64,000 nucleotides of DNA from Trichobilharzia szidati (Eukaryota > Platyhelminthes > Trematoda > Strigeidida > Schistosomatidae): NCBI GenBank assembly GCA_944472155.2, contig OX235273.1, positions 1,709,204 through 1,773,203 on the forward strand, read 5' to 3'. The notes under the pieces were generated by a model, which was not told the DNA's origin, made no database searches, and saw only the letters and a program-made list of their open reading frames with translations. Shown here piece by piece: positions 1 through 11,165 of this stretch (position 1 is its first letter; every line of letters starts with the position of its first letter). Made by a program: the position numbers and the translations under genes.

Positions 1-1045
1 ATGCAAATATAAACCAATCATGGTGTTTTGTCTATAGGATAATAAGATGGCGAATATAAATTGTGCAAACAGTCATAATAGTAGTAATGATAATAATAAT
101 AATAAAAATGGTCTTACCAATAATAAGGGTGAAAAAGTGAGGCAATCCATGATAACACGATTAATAAAAAACAGCATGATTAAACAAACAAATGTTCACG
201 TCGACAAAGGCTAGTAAAAACAAATGAACCGATTGAGTAATGTTAGATTGTAAGGGAAGGAAATGAAACACGTTTATAATGAAGATAAGATTAAGGGATG
301 ATAAGAAAGGGGATGAAAATACAAACAAAGGGTGGTGTAGAAGTCAATAGTTGGTTATGTCTTAATAGGCCAAGGTAGGGATAATGGCTGTACGAACCTT
401 TTACGAATACATAGTTTAGGTTTAATAGTTCGAATGCCTATCGCCTGCCTCAGCTGTGTTCAGTAGACGAATAGGAAGTCTATTGGAAAGACTCGGTGGA
501 ATACGATGAATTACTTTGAAAGCTCTTGTTTTCTACACTACATGACCACTATCAATTAAATGTGACAAAATTGAGTTACGAATTGTTTTTGTCTGTCCAG
601 TGCCAAACCACGATGGGAGATGTTCACTAACACGTTGACTAAGCTGTCTAGTAGTACGCCCAACATAACTGTCACCGCAGGTGCAGTTGAATTGATAAAT
701 ACACATGGATATGGCAAAACTATCAAGCTTGCCCTTCGTTTGCGTCGCAATCATTCGTCGGCTAGAGAATGACAAACATAGGTGTGCTGCATAAAATGTT
801 CTTCGTATACTCCTTGAAAGTCTTTGGAATAAAATCTCACTTGATAAGTCACCATTAAATTGTAACTTAATAAATAGAGGTTTCTTATGGGCAGTCAGAG
901 TCTCCGGTCTTTTCTCCGATATTTTCATGTTTCTTTATGAAACTACTCGGATAGATCATCTCCATCAAGGAATCGTGAATGTATTCAAATTCCTTTTGTA
1001 AGAGGTCATCTGTACATATCTTTCTTGCTCTGCTCGCAAGACATT
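1..1045 (-). mobile_element. Penelope-like element, 3' part (GIY-YIG domain plus long 3' UTR)
   Basis: This is the 3' end of a PLE on the minus strand. Residues from about 928 down to 533 encode a linker (KKPLFIKLQFNGDLSSEILF) followed by a GIY-YIG endonuclease core (CTCGDSYVGRTTRQLSQRVSEH). PLE endonucleases nick the target for target-primed reverse transcription. An upstream segment (929-1045) reads ICTDDLLQKEFEYIHDSLME in another frame, so the copy is frameshifted. No RT domain is present, so it is 5'-truncated. The 3' UTR, about 1-410, matches the tail of the plus-strand copy at 21870-22260 closely, so both belong to one family. The 3' terminus lies beyond the window start. Confidence 0.85.
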
Positions 1046-1089
1046 TTGGAACAATTAGTCATTAGAGAAAGAACATAAATATATCAAGA

Positions 1090-1506
1090 ATTGCGAAATG
1101 AGTAATATTAATAGTAATATTTACAATAATAATAATAGTGTGAAACGGGTTAAGATAATGCTACTGATAAAAGATAGTTTTAAATAAATCAGGGGTAATA
1201 ATAATAATAATGGGTAGAATAAAGTGTTATTATTATTATTAATAACAGTTAATAAGTAAGTGGTTCCTTTTGTACACAGAGACCTGGTATACAAACTCTA
1301 ATTACACAAAACTCCACCGCACTTGCAAGCATCGCCCTGTTTCTTTGTCTACTGACAATAACAGTGAATGACTTGACAGAGTCTGTATTATATCCGTAGT
1401 CCGCACACTGCTTTGTCATTGAGCTTTTTAGCACTATGAATTCATCTGTTTCAACCATTTTGTCAAGAGCTGCATCATCCGAGTCACTGGGTGATACGAC
1501 GTTCAA
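1090..1506 (-). pseudogene. PLE C-terminal remnant
   Basis: An 85-codon minus-strand frame (1506 to 1249) ends in AEFCVIRV..PGLCVQKEPL-like residues. This matches the extreme C-terminus of PLE proteins here (compare VEALAIRKFKPPLCVQKQF at 18050-19090). The GIY-YIG core is missing and the frame begins where the SM-alpha element at 1535 abuts it, so it is probably a truncated end. AT-rich sequence with (AAT)n runs to about 1090 may be its 3' UTR. A host exon is possible but less likely. Confidence 0.55.
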
Positions 1507-1534
1507 ATATCACAGGAGACATAAGTTCCTTCAA

Positions 1535-1925
1535 GGTCTTTACGAGTTGATCACGGACTGATATCAGTTAGAGAACCATTGAAAACCAGGGAGTACTGGA
1601 CAGCTGCTGTTTCATCCTAGTTTGGGAATCATCGGCAGTACGCACCCACTGATATTCGAACCCAGGACCTTCCGGTTACAAGGCAAGCTCGTATACCATT
1701 CAGCCACTGGGACCCGACTCAATTGCTCATGAATTCTAACTTCTACCCATTCGTGATTTAGCGTGACCCCAACCATTGTCGTTGGCGGGACATCCATCCA
1801 CACACGTGACATCTAATTGGACCTCACTGGTCACGACTTCTCCCTAGAACTCCAGGAAACTGCATCCTGTAGCAAGTCACTAGCAAGCATCAGATTAATT
1901 TTCTATAGTTTGGTTTGTAAGGGTT
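1535..1925 (-). mobile_element. SM-alpha-like hammerhead SINE, subtype B
   Basis: This is a nearly complete minus-strand copy. On that strand it holds a tRNA-like head with a B box (GGTTCGAATATC, within 1650-1670), the hammerhead-like block near 1585-1635 (GTACTGCCGATGATTCCC type), and the tail near 1540-1580. Subtype B is defined here by CCGATGA after the GTACTG stem and by the GATCAACTCG-type tail. The element is noncoding. Its right end (TTTCTATAGTTTGGTTTGTA) matches the end of the copy at 2310. Confidence 0.75.
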
Positions 1926-1928
1926 AGG

Positions 1929-2156
1929 TTGCTAACTATTAAGTACCAACAAGTACAAAACCTAGGTCAAAGTTTTCCTACCGACTGCCTTCAACCATCG
2001 AATCAAAATAATGGGCAATTTCTTTGTGAAGCTCTATGTCAAGAAATACTCGTAATTGGCTTCAATGAAAACTTTAAATCCACCGATCTCAGTGACTATG
2101 TTTCAAAAACTTCATTTAATCTGTTTGAAATAGAAGAAAAACAGATAATTTTGACC
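1929..2156. other. Unidentified repeat, also at 53655-53730
   Basis: Bases 1940-2010 (AAACCTAGGTCAAAG..CTGCCTTCAACCATC) resemble 53660-53730, so this is an interspersed repeat. The 78-codon plus-strand frame across it has no recognisable domain and runs into an SM-alpha insertion, so it is not called as a gene. Confidence 0.4.
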
Positions 2157-2309
2157 ATGGACTGATATCAGTTAGAGAACCATTGAAAACCAGGGAGTAC
2201 TGGACAGCTGCTGTTTCATCCTAGTTTGGGAATCATCGGCAGTTCTCTAACTGATATCAGTCCGTGATCAACTCGTAAAACATAACTAATCCCTACAAAC
2301 CAAAACTAT
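2157..2309. mobile_element. SM-alpha-like inverted dimer flanked by a 14-bp TSD
   Basis: This 153-bp insertion is bounded by AGATAATTTTGACC on both sides (2143-2156 and 2310-2323). Inside, 2159-2180 and 2242-2263 are perfect 22-bp inverted repeats, so two truncated subtype B units face opposite ways. The tRNA-like head is lost. The exact target-site duplication shows that this rearranged form inserted as one unit. Confidence 0.8.
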
Positions 2310-2323
2310 AGATAATTTTGACC

Positions 2324-3034
2324 CAATTCATGAAGTGATATTTATACATTTTCACATAAGTAACCATTTTTTGATAGAAGTTTGGTTTGCTCTCCTCTGA
2401 CATTTATTACTTATAATAATGTCAGGCCACACCATAAATCCCCCCGTCCCCTTCACCGCTAACAAAGCAAATGTGATTCATAAGTGAATTGGAATGTACA
2501 TCAATTTGCCAAATGACTTCCGTGGTTGTTGCTGTTGCTGTTTTTCTCACCGTTTAATCATAACTCAGTTTATGTTAATCATGGAAATTGAGTGTCTGCT
2601 TGTGTATGTGTGCGTTGACTAATAGTCTACAGAAATATGACGCTTGTTAAAGACATATTGAAATCTTCATTTTTCGCAATAAAAATGTTAATTATGCAAA
2701 ATCAGACGTGTATATGTCTGGATTATTTGATTATCTCTTTATTTATAAACATTTTGTGGTAGATGATGTGTGTATAGACACTATCGTATAAGATACAGAG
2801 TGGAGGCTTGAAAATGAACACTGTGTTACTCCATTAAGGTTTTATTTATTTATTCAACCGACTTCCTGTAAATGACATCATCATCACACCTGAGATTCGA
2901 AAAAAGGAGAAAAAATCAAATGTTAAGATCTTTAATGAAGAAAAAAAATGAACAATACAGGTGTAGATACTTGCATAAGATATGCGGATTAGGGTCTTGA
3001 AGGATATAGATACATTGAATAAAAATATAGACGT
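2324..3034. other. No gene seen
   Basis: AT-rich sequence with a short CCCCCCGTCCCC tract near 2440. No coding signal or recognised repeat was found. The small minus-strand frame at 2846-3037 is low-complexity and looks like chance. Confidence 0.5.
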
Positions 3035-4290
3035 CAAGACCAGTTCTGAAATGGTCTCATGCTGAATCCCTCAAAATGCCAGACTATTGACTCCTCCCTT
3101 AGGCATAAACGAGATCTACAAACACTAGTAAGTTCTCATGAAGACTGTTGCATTGAGGGGACTAAAATTGGAACGAAGTCTAATGCTAAATACCTCGGTC
3201 TAGTTCTATCTTCCAACATTACTTGGACATCTCATATCCTAATGATTTCTAAGAAAGTGTTCTGTCTTACCTACTACATTAAGAAACTTAGACAATCCGG
3301 AATCACCTAACCTCTACTTTCACAATTTGTCAACTCTTGTATCTTACCTATTCTACTTTACTGCTCCCCGTTAGTCTTTCCTGGTCTACTGAAAAAGGAC
3401 TATACCATCCCGAGAAGGATGTTGAAGGTAGTTAGTAGGACTAGTGGTGTAAATCTCAGTCAGCTCGTCACTACATTAATTGATAGGCATCTGAATACAT
3501 GCGAAAAATGGTCATACTCTCCGACCCGCAACACCCCCTCTATTCCCAACTCTTGCCTTGTATCTCATCAAGTAGAACCAGAAATCAGTATAAAATAGTC
3601 TATGCTCGTACAACCAAGTACAGGAACTCAACGATACCATACTTGACCCGTGTTCTAAGCGACAGAGACAATGTTAAGCGTGAAACCTATGACTTGCTTT
3701 GTTATTAACAACATAATTTTACGCTCTTTTATTTCTCTCTTATTTTGTATTCTTTAGTGAACTCCTTCTTCAAACATACTTAGCTACCTAAAATATTAAC
3801 ATTGGCTTCCTTTTTTGTACTTTAATATATTCCTTCTATTGTGTATCCACTGGTTCCGACTATATTAGCACTATGAGTATTACAAAATCTTCCTGTCATT
3901 AACCATCATGTAATATTAATTTTGTGGCTGTTTTTTCTTATTTTCTATACTTTTCGGCAATATTAAACTGACAGTCATTGTTTGTGAACGCCATAGTCAC
4001 CACCTTAAAAAATTTTGTATAATGCAGGATTACTCGCACTACCACCACAAACACTGCATTAGACCTTGATAGACTTTGGTACTTTTTCGCATTCATAATT
4101 ATTTTGTGTTTATCCTGTTTTTTTTCTGTTGGTGTCTTCAGATTTATTTTTTGTTTGTTTGTTTAATACTCCTTTTAAATGTTTGTAAAATTAGATGCAA
4201 ATATTGTAGATATTGTGCTGAAAATTCCACACTGTACCACTAGTACTGTTTCTGGAATAAAGCAAATTATTATTATTATTATTATTACGG
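3035..4290 (+). mobile_element. SR1-like (CR1-clade) non-LTR retrotransposon, 3' part
   Basis: The region encodes the C-terminal part of a CR1-type RT: LNPSKCQTID, then KYLGLVLSSNITWTSHIL, then FVNSCILPILLYCSPLVFPG, then LKKDYTIPRRMLKVVSR, ending near 3710. Stops and a frameshift (after QSGIT at about 3308) break it. A 570-bp 3' UTR follows and ends in GGAATAAAGCAAATT plus (ATT)n at 4255-4287. The minus-strand copy at 35462-36890 shares both protein and tail. The RT catalytic motifs are absent, so it is 5'-truncated. Confidence 0.85.
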
Positions 4291-4379
4291 TACACAGCTC
4301 AGTAGTGACTTTAAGTTAGTTTAAAAGAGACTTGATATTGGGTATCTTTTAATGTTTTAGTAAGGTTGGAAGCATTTCT

Positions 4380-5412
4380 GTTCCCTATACGAATTTAAAA
4401 TAGGCACCAAATGCGATAATCATAAAGGGATTAGCTTCACTAATATGGTATCTAAAATTCTAGGCACTCGGAAGAAACAAACGCGAGAAAATGAGGCAGG
4501 TTTTAAACCAATGAGAGGATGTATTGGTCAAATCTTCATGCTTCGATAGATTCTGGAATGTTATCATACTTACCAGTGTTCAGCTATCACTGTGTTTCAT
4601 GACCTGAAGTCAGAATTCGACTTTTTTGACCAAGAGGTACCATGGAAATATTTAGCGGTGAAGGGAGTTTTGACAAAGTGAATCACACTGATTAAGACAC
4701 TCTACTCAAACTCATGAAGCCATGTAAGGACTTACGAAGAGTTTCCATCTGATGTGATGTCAGTCAGTGGTGTTCGTCGGGGATGCTCGATGCCTTCTTC
4801 GCTGTTTAATTCAATCGTAAGTGCGTTAAAGGAACTGACCCTAAATGAATCCAGCGACTTAAGGACTGAATTGTTAACAGGGATTGGTCTTGTTGACTTA
4901 GAATATGCGGATGACATAGTCCTCATAGGTGAAGACACTGATACAACACAGAGTCTTCTGAACATCTTGAGCATCAGTCTTAGAATGCTTAGCGTGAGAC
5001 TCGCTCCCATAAAAATGTAAGATGATGCTACAGGACCAGACTGTACTGATATCTAGACAGCCAAGTGGTAAATCGTGTTGACCATTTCACTTATTTTGGA
5101 TGTTGTATCAACCGCAACAGAGTGATTGTTAATGAAATCTCACCATGGATACAAAAGGCTCGCATACCACTTAATAACTTACTCCATTTCCAGCATAGAT
5201 GTTATATCCGTTTATCGATCAAAGGATGTGTGCGGTGAGCAGAAGTCTCATCTGTCCTCCTTTGTGGCTGTGAGACACGGTCATCAAAAGTGAAGGATAT
5301 GAGGTTAAATGTCTTTCTTCTTAGATGACTACCTTCTATCTCCCGTATTAGTCCGCGTAATGCAGTCAGTATTACAGAGGTCAGGCGTTGAGTGTTTGGT
5401 AAGAAGGAAAAG
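4380..5412 (+). mobile_element. Non-LTR retrotransposon RT fragment, second lineage
   Basis: Decayed RT frames run in order: VSKILGTRKKQTRENEAGF, FHDLKSEFDFFD (motif A region), SVSGVRRGCSMPSSLFN (motif B), LVDLEYADDIVLIGEDTD (motif C with YADD, 4895-4945), then SSVLLCGCETR and EVRR..GKKEK at 5412. The longest intact stretch is 4754-5020. It differs in sequence from both the SR2-like and CR1-like copies here. An SR2-like fragment abuts its right end. Several frameshifts and stops make it a pseudogene. Confidence 0.8.
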
Positions 5413-5875
5413 TAAGTACGAATTCATATGTCAGCGCGTCATGAAGGGTACTTCGAACAAGCTTCAGACCTTTATCAGTAGCTGTCTTCGCTCAATACTA
5501 CTCAAGGTCAGAAAGCCAGAAAAGGTTAGCAACAGGGATCTTTGGTTGCGAATGAACCAACCCAGCAGGAACCAAGTGTTGAACAAATATGCAGGGAGAA
5601 ATGGAGATCGATTGGTCATACTCTGAGAAAACAAACCATCAAGTGACATCACACGACAGGCCATCACTCGAGTAGAACCCGAATGAGAAGCGGAAAGTTG
5701 GTCATCAGTGCGAGGTTGGGGTGACATGGAGGCGGTCATGTGAAGGGGAGATGAATGCATCTGGGCAGACGTGGAGCCAGGTGAAAACGTTGGCAGAGAA
5801 CCGCGAACGCAATGGAGATGTGCAGCTGAAGGTCCATTTTCCTCTAGGAACCAAAGGAGACAATAAAGTCAGACC
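5413..5875 (+). mobile_element. SR2-like (RTE-clade) 3' fragment
   Basis: A 5'-truncated fragment encoding the conserved C-terminus of the SR2-like ORF: VMKGTSNKLQTFISSCLRSI, then NRDLWLRMNQPSRNQ, then later frames for the RRSCEEE and AENR..QW blocks. A stop and frame changes occur near 5626 and 5700. The usual (AAT)n end is not clear. Confidence 0.8.
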
Positions 5876-6855
5876 ACAAATCAACGACGGGATAATTCTA
5901 TTACTAAGATTCAATGATTCAATATCATACAATTTGTTTTAAATGATTATTTGAACATATTCAAGGGCACTACACACAAAATACAACTGGTCAATCAATA
6001 TTTCATACATGTTTAAATATATCTTACAAGTGTACCTAATCGATTGAATCAACATCTGTATGTTTAACAAACATAAAAAAATAAACATGCATTAATTTTT
6101 CAAAGAAACCTTTTGCCCTACCTACATCAAGCAGGCTTTATTATTCATTTTAAGCCAGTGTACAAATCATACTGGTGCCATGTATAAATTATAATTTGGT
6201 TAAATATATTTTCATTTTAAAACAAATAGCAGAATATGTACAAATAGTCTTTTGTTAATTCTTATATAAACATGAATAATATCAATAATAGTATTTTCAT
6301 CATATTATTTTTTCAAAAGCTGCGCTACAAATCAATTGAATTTCTTCGGTATATAATTTTTTGTTTATATTTGTACATTATTTTGAATGGCGGGATATTT
6401 AAAAAAACCAACTTCTATGTCGTTTATAATCATATTATTGTTATTTATGCATGGCTTACAGTAGATTTATGACTACTAGTTCTTATTATTATAACTATTT
6501 AAATGTTTAATGAATTTAGAATGGAAAATAGAAGGGTGTAATGTGTAATTACATTTCTTTTGTGTTACTTTAGGCAATTCTAATTCTAAACTAAACAGTT
6601 TTTTTAACAGGTGTTTTTTTTTTAAATTGTAGAATCCTCTTTAAATTATCAAAACAATTAAACTTTTATTCTTAACCATGATTCATTCTGTCTAGAATTA
6701 TTCTGATCATTACTTCTTTCCTTTTGTAATTATGTTAAAACTTGTTAAAGTCTGATTGATGAGGAGAATGGTGAAGAATTTTCATGTCTTGAAGGAGGTA
6801 GTGCAATCATTATTGTTCTTTGTACAGCTATTTCTTTCTGAGATTCATATTTCTA
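5876..6855. other. AT-rich DNA, nothing recognised
   Basis: Very AT-rich sequence with poly-T runs. The 66-codon frame at 6272-6472 is low-complexity (Ile, Tyr, Asn, Phe) and is regarded as chance. Confidence 0.5.
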
Positions 6856-6859
6856 TTCC

Positions 6860-7910
6860 TAGAGGTTAATATGACCTATTAGAACCTTGCGTTCCGAGTG
6901 GAACATAGGGCTTCAACAACACATCTCAACTTTGTTCTGTTTTCTGGTTCCTTTTCAGATGAGTCAACTATTGACCAAACTCTCTCATCTCTTCCTCACA
7001 CTATCTCCTCCATGTCACTCTTACACCGACGACCCACTTGTCACTTCCCGTTTGGATTCCACTCGAGAGATGGCCTGGCGTGCGATGTCATTCGGTGGCC
7101 TCTTCAATGTGTGCTGGATCCATCTTCACTTTCTCCTACATATTTCTTGAGCAATCGGCTCTTGACTGTTTTGTTCTCATAGGTTCTTGGTGCTTATTCT
7201 TTCCGGCAGGCCATTTTATCTTCAATATGAAGCCAGCTTAGGGGGCATCTGTGGATAAAAGTCTGCAGCAACCTGTTGGAAATCCTTTTCGTTACACGCT
7301 GGCTAAGTTTCTGACCCGTGTAGAAGAACCAACTTGACATTGGTGTTGAAAATGCGAATCTTGTGCCTCATGCTGAGTGCTGAAGATTTCCAAACTCGTT
7401 TCAGGTTGATGAAGGCGTATTTCGCCTTTCTGATTCTGGCTGGCAAGCTTTGACATCCGCGTCCGTTCCGCCTGTAGTTGAAACAATGCTTCCCAGATAA
7501 ATGAAGGAGGTAACCTCTGTTAAATCTCTCCTGTTGGTGGTGTTTCGTGCTGGTTGTTGTTGCTGTTGATTGGTTATCTTCATCACCGCCGTCTTGTCTG
7601 TGTTCAATTGGATTCTTGTCTTTTCTGCTTCTTCAGCCAGTTTGTTGCTTTTCGCTTGTAAGCCTTCGAGTTTGTGTGACATTAGACATATATCATCTGC
7701 CAAATCAAGATCTTCTGCAGTCTTCTTATCGGTCCAACGTAGTCCTGTCTTCTCACTCCACATAGTATTCCGCATAATCCAGTCCACTACAATTACGAAT
7801 ATCATCGGTGATAGTAGGCAGACCGCCTTATCTTACTCCTGTACGCACTTCAAACGCCTCTCTGAGTTTTCCGTTGTGGATCACCTGACACGTGGCATTG
7901 TCATCATGCG
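6860..7910 (-). mobile_element. SR2-like (RTE-clade) copy, minus strand
   Basis: Reading leftwards from 7910: CQVIHNGKLREAFEVRTGVR (motif B region, then a stop and frameshift), VVDWIMRNT, DLADDICLMSHKLEGLQAK (motif C; F of FADD is L), SFIYLGSIVSTTGGTDADVK, then frameshifted C-terminal blocks to about 6890. The main frame is 7401-7805. It is 5'-truncated just before motif B. It lies head-to-head with the plus-strand copy starting at about 7930. Confidence 0.85.
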
Positions 7911-7929
7911 GAGATCAAAATTGTATCTC

Positions 7930-9060
7930 TACGCATCATCATCCAACGGAATATGGAATGGAAGTTAAATGTCTACTTCAACTTCACAGACTTTGAAACA
8001 GCTTTCAATATCGCTAACCTTGAAGTAATTCGGAAAATACTTCAACAGTAAGGCATGACTCAAATCCTTACCAACCAAACTGAATAGCTATATGACAATG
8101 CCAAGTGCTGAGTAGTCCACAACGGGAAACTCACTCAAGCCTTTAAGGTGGAGACAGGAGTTAGACAAGACTACCTTGTATCATTAATGAAATTCCTATT
8201 TGTAGTGGACTGGATTATAAGTCAGACTATGGGGAATGAGAGGACAGAAATATGTTGGACCGGTAAGAAGACTGTAGAAGATCTGGATTTCGCGGACGAT
8301 TCGTTAAAAAATGCGAAAACTTGCAGAGGAGATTCAACAACTTGGTGGAAGAGGTTGACAGTGATGATGATAGGACTTCGAGTGACGATAGAGACGATGG
8401 AGGTGATCAGGATAACCGACCAACAATGACAATCACCGGTCACCATTGAGAGAATAAATTTCATGACATCAATGCCTTCATTTATCCAGTGAGCAAAGTC
8501 TCAACTACAGGATAAGGATATGGAATTCAGGTGAAGCTTCGTCACTCTGAAATCAGCTTGAAAATATTCTTCACTCAGCAGCATAGAGAACAAGATTCAG
8601 ATTTTCAACGCTATTGTTAAGTCAGTCAGTCTTCTATGTGGTTCAGGAGTTTGCAAAGCGCGTTACGAAAGCCACTTCCAACAGGCCATTGCAGACGTTT
8701 TTTCGATAGCTACCTTCACTGGCTCCATGCTGAAAATCTTTTCGCCAGAAAGAATTAGGAGCAAGAAACGTTGGGAACAAGCTAACCAAGAATCTATCGC
8801 TAAACAAATATGTAGAAGAAAATGGAGATGGATAGGACACTTTGAGAAGACCGTTGGGCGACATCCCATGCCGGGCATAACCTTAAGTTAAACCCGATTA
8901 GGAAAGGACAAGTCAGTCGTCTGAAAGTGACATGGAGGAGATGAAACCTTACGGGCGACCGTGAAGCCAGCTAAAGAGAATTTCAGAGAGCAGGATAAAG
9001 TGGAGATGTGCTGTTGAAGCCCTTTGTTACACTTGGAATCCGATGAAGTAATAATGAAAT
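7930..9060 (+). mobile_element. SR2-like (RTE-clade) copy, plus strand
   Basis: Blocks in order: NFTDFETAFNIANLEVIRKI (motif A region, about 7970), LYDNAKC, VVHNGKLTQAFKVETGVRQD (motif B), DLDFADDSL (motif C), then a diverged stretch. From 8640 it reads KARYESHFQQAIADVFS, RSKKRWEQANQESIAKQICR and RKWRWIGHFEKT. It ends at TAGTAATAATAAAAG near 9060. Several stops are present. Motif B has the normal length (RQD, without the extra codon seen in two other copies). Confidence 0.85.
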
Positions 9061-9731
9061 TAGTAATAATAAAAGAGCTTTTATTGTCATCCTGGACATG
9101 AGACAGATCAAGATACATCCCCATGTTGAATTACATCCGTTCAAATTATCAGGTATTTCAAGTAGCACACAAAAATATGATAAGGACAGATAAAGAAAAA
9201 TATTACAACGAATCAATAGTAACGGTACTAGAAAGAGTAATTAAATTTAAGATGAGGGAAGGATGCTGACTTTCAAACTAATTTCTAGTCAGAGATCCTG
9301 GATGCTTCAGATACTAAGAACAAGTGTCATTGAGGGCATTTCCAACAGGCTGCTAGAGACTTTCATCAATGCTGGCTTTATGATTCTGATACGCATATGA
9401 CTGATGGACTGTGAGGTGGGTTAGTGCAAGTCCACTATAGAATTTAAAATTATGGGCTGTCATATTCTGATTCTAAGTGTTTCTCTGTTTACCTCATTAT
9501 CTTGCCATTTCGGATTTGATAATTTGTCGTATCGTAAGTGGGAATTACTGAAGAGTACTAGACTAGGACAAAATAGCCACAGAATCCTGCTTAGAATACA
9601 ACGGGTCTTTGAATAATGTCAAACTTCATCTTAGAGTCATATAAACTTATTGATTTTTATGGTGAAGATTCACTTAAATGTTAGTTAATAATTGTTTATT
9701 TAAATTCCATTTGTGCGCTAACCTTTTATAG
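9061..9731. other. Probable TRPM intron, nothing else recognised
   Basis: No coding block was recognised on either strand. It ends in a polypyrimidine-poor acceptor (CCTTTTATAG, 9722-9731) feeding the exon at 9732, so it is probably intronic. Confidence 0.5.
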
Positions 9732-9898
9732 GTTGTTGGATTGTAACTGGTGGTTTTCATTTGGGTGTAATGAAGCTGACTGGTGAAGCTGTACGTGATT
9801 ATACAGATGCCTATGGTGGCAATAGAATGATGGCATTCGGTGTAGCAAGTTGGGATTGTGTAACAAAGAATGAAATCCTTGAAGCAGCATTACATGAG
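9732..9898 (+). CDS. Exon of a TRPM-type cation channel (N-terminal SLOG region)
   Basis: A 167-bp internal exon. The acceptor AG is at 9730-9731 and the donor is GAG|GTAAGA with GT at 9899-9900. Two bases complete a split codon, and 55 codons follow. The product reads CWIVTGGFHLGVMKLTGEAV, then RDYTDAYGGNRMMAFGVASW, then DCVTKNEILEAALHE. TRPM channels share this block (WI.TGG...GVM...GEAVRD followed by GIA.WG). It belongs to the N-terminal cytosolic nucleotide-binding-like fold, not the pore. TRPM proteins are plasma-membrane or organelle cation channels, and schistosome TRPM includes the praziquantel target. Which paralogue this is cannot be told from 55 residues. No neighbouring exon was recognised on the plus strand. 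The frame is intact, as expected for a living gene. Confidence 0.88.
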
Positions 9899-10165
9899 GT
9901 AAGATTGAACCTTTGTTTCTTGAATTTCGTTTTATTAGAAAAGTGATATACATTTAACCAGTCACTGAATGTTCTTTGATAAATCTTAGTGGGTATAGAA
10001 CTTCCACCTGTATATGATAACTGTAATACTGAATATGACCTGTTGATGTGCATAGATTATTATCGTACTGCGCTCGTCCACCATAATTGTGTTTAAAATA
10101 ATGCAATTTCAAACAAAAAATTCATGTAGATCAGGTCAACGTATTCTTGTTGATAAAATTAGAAC
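9899..10165. other. Probable intron
   Basis: Follows the TRPM exon donor site. No coding signal was seen. Confidence 0.5.
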
Positions 10166-10175
10166 TTTTCTTTGA

Positions 10176-10490
10176 TTGGTTGGAGTATTTCATCGTGAGC
10201 TGACATTGGTCAGAGAACCATTGAAAAACCTGCAGCGAGTACTGGATAGCTGTTTCGTCTTAGTTTGGGACACTTCATCAGAACGCACCCACCGTTGGGG
10301 TTAGAACTCAGGAACTTCTGGTCGCAAGGCCAGCACGTGGGTTGAAACCCTGACGGTGGATACGTACTCATGAAGAGTCTCAAACTAGGCCGAAACAGCT
10401 GTCCAGTATTTCCAGGTTTTCTAATGGTTCTTTGACTGATGTCAGTCCATGATGAAATCCTCCAACCAATGAAATTTAGAGAGATTGATA
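10176..10490. mobile_element. SM-alpha-like inverted dimer, subtype A
   Basis: The arm at 10176-10295 (minus orientation) and the arm at 10353-10469 (plus orientation) are imperfect inverted repeats of about 118 bp. The roughly 57-bp centre is a tRNA-like remnant. Both arms carry the hammerhead-like block; the plus arm has GAAGAGTCTCAAACTAGG near 10375. The RNA could fold into one long hairpin. Confidence 0.8.
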
Positions 10491-10494
10491 GACA

Positions 10495-10715
10495 GACCAG
10501 GGCTAACTGAAATTTGTGAGTAGAACTTTGGAGGTTGGGGTTCAATTCCCGGTAGACATATTCCTAAACCTCTTTCAGCCGGAAGTAATTCCCGAATAGA
10601 TGGATGTTATGGTTTGAAGCTAGCAACTCCACTTTGTGGAAATAACAGCAACATAGCTACTGTAACTTCGGAGCTTGAAGCTGTGTGCCCGACCTAGAAC
10701 GCATGGGATGAAAAA
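10495..10715 (+). mobile_element. tRNA-derived SINE 2, degenerate
   Basis: A B-box-like GGTTCAATTCCC (10538-10549) is followed by the SINE 2 body (AAGCTAGCAACTCCACTTTGTG, near 10617-10640) and GAGCTTGAAG near 10675. The A-box side is poorly conserved. It abuts the SM-alpha dimer. Confidence 0.6.
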
Positions 10716-10954
10716 TAACTGAAATTTGTAACAAGTTAGTGCTATAGATTTCCACAATGACTTTTCATGCATGAACGTGTCTTCCTAATTCTTTCTTGAT
10801 GGTTGGAAATATCGGTTTATTCATTAGGAGAAGTTAGATATTAGGAAGCAGACAAAAGAGATGGTGCTGAAATAAGAGATAAGGGATTAGGAAAGCAAGG
10901 TAAGAAGTATTGGTACATAAGTTGCCTTTGGTTTTAAAATTGGATTTTCCATTA

Positions 10955-11165
10955 AGCTAGTCAATCATGCACTCTGTCTGGGATTCACTCCTGGGCTGAC
11001 GCACTCCTAAACCCCACTGAGGCATTAATCAGGCCAGTAAAAAGGGAAGGTTGAGTGTGAGGCTAGCCACTCCATCCCGTGAAAATAAAACCATTGCTAC
11101 CAGAACTTCAAGGCCCTAGTTTGAAGCCCTCTGATCCACTCGGAACGTAAAAGAATAAAATAATA
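10955..11165 (+). mobile_element. tRNA-derived SINE 2
   Basis: Body blocks typical of this family: ACGCACTCCTAAACC, AAGGTTGAGTGTGAGGCTAG, CCACTCCATCCCGTGAAAAT, CTCGGAACGTAAAAGAATAA at the 3' end. The tRNA-like head (GGGATTCACTCCTGG) is mutated. Confidence 0.65.

Noticed and set aside
2157..2323. CRISPR-like short repeat and palindrome
   Set aside because: It is a single SM-alpha fold-back insertion with a TSD; there is no regular repeat-spacer array anywhere and the DNA is eukaryotic.
6272..6472. Small membrane-like protein rich in Ile and Tyr
   Set aside because: Low-complexity translation of very AT-rich DNA with no start context or homologue known to me.
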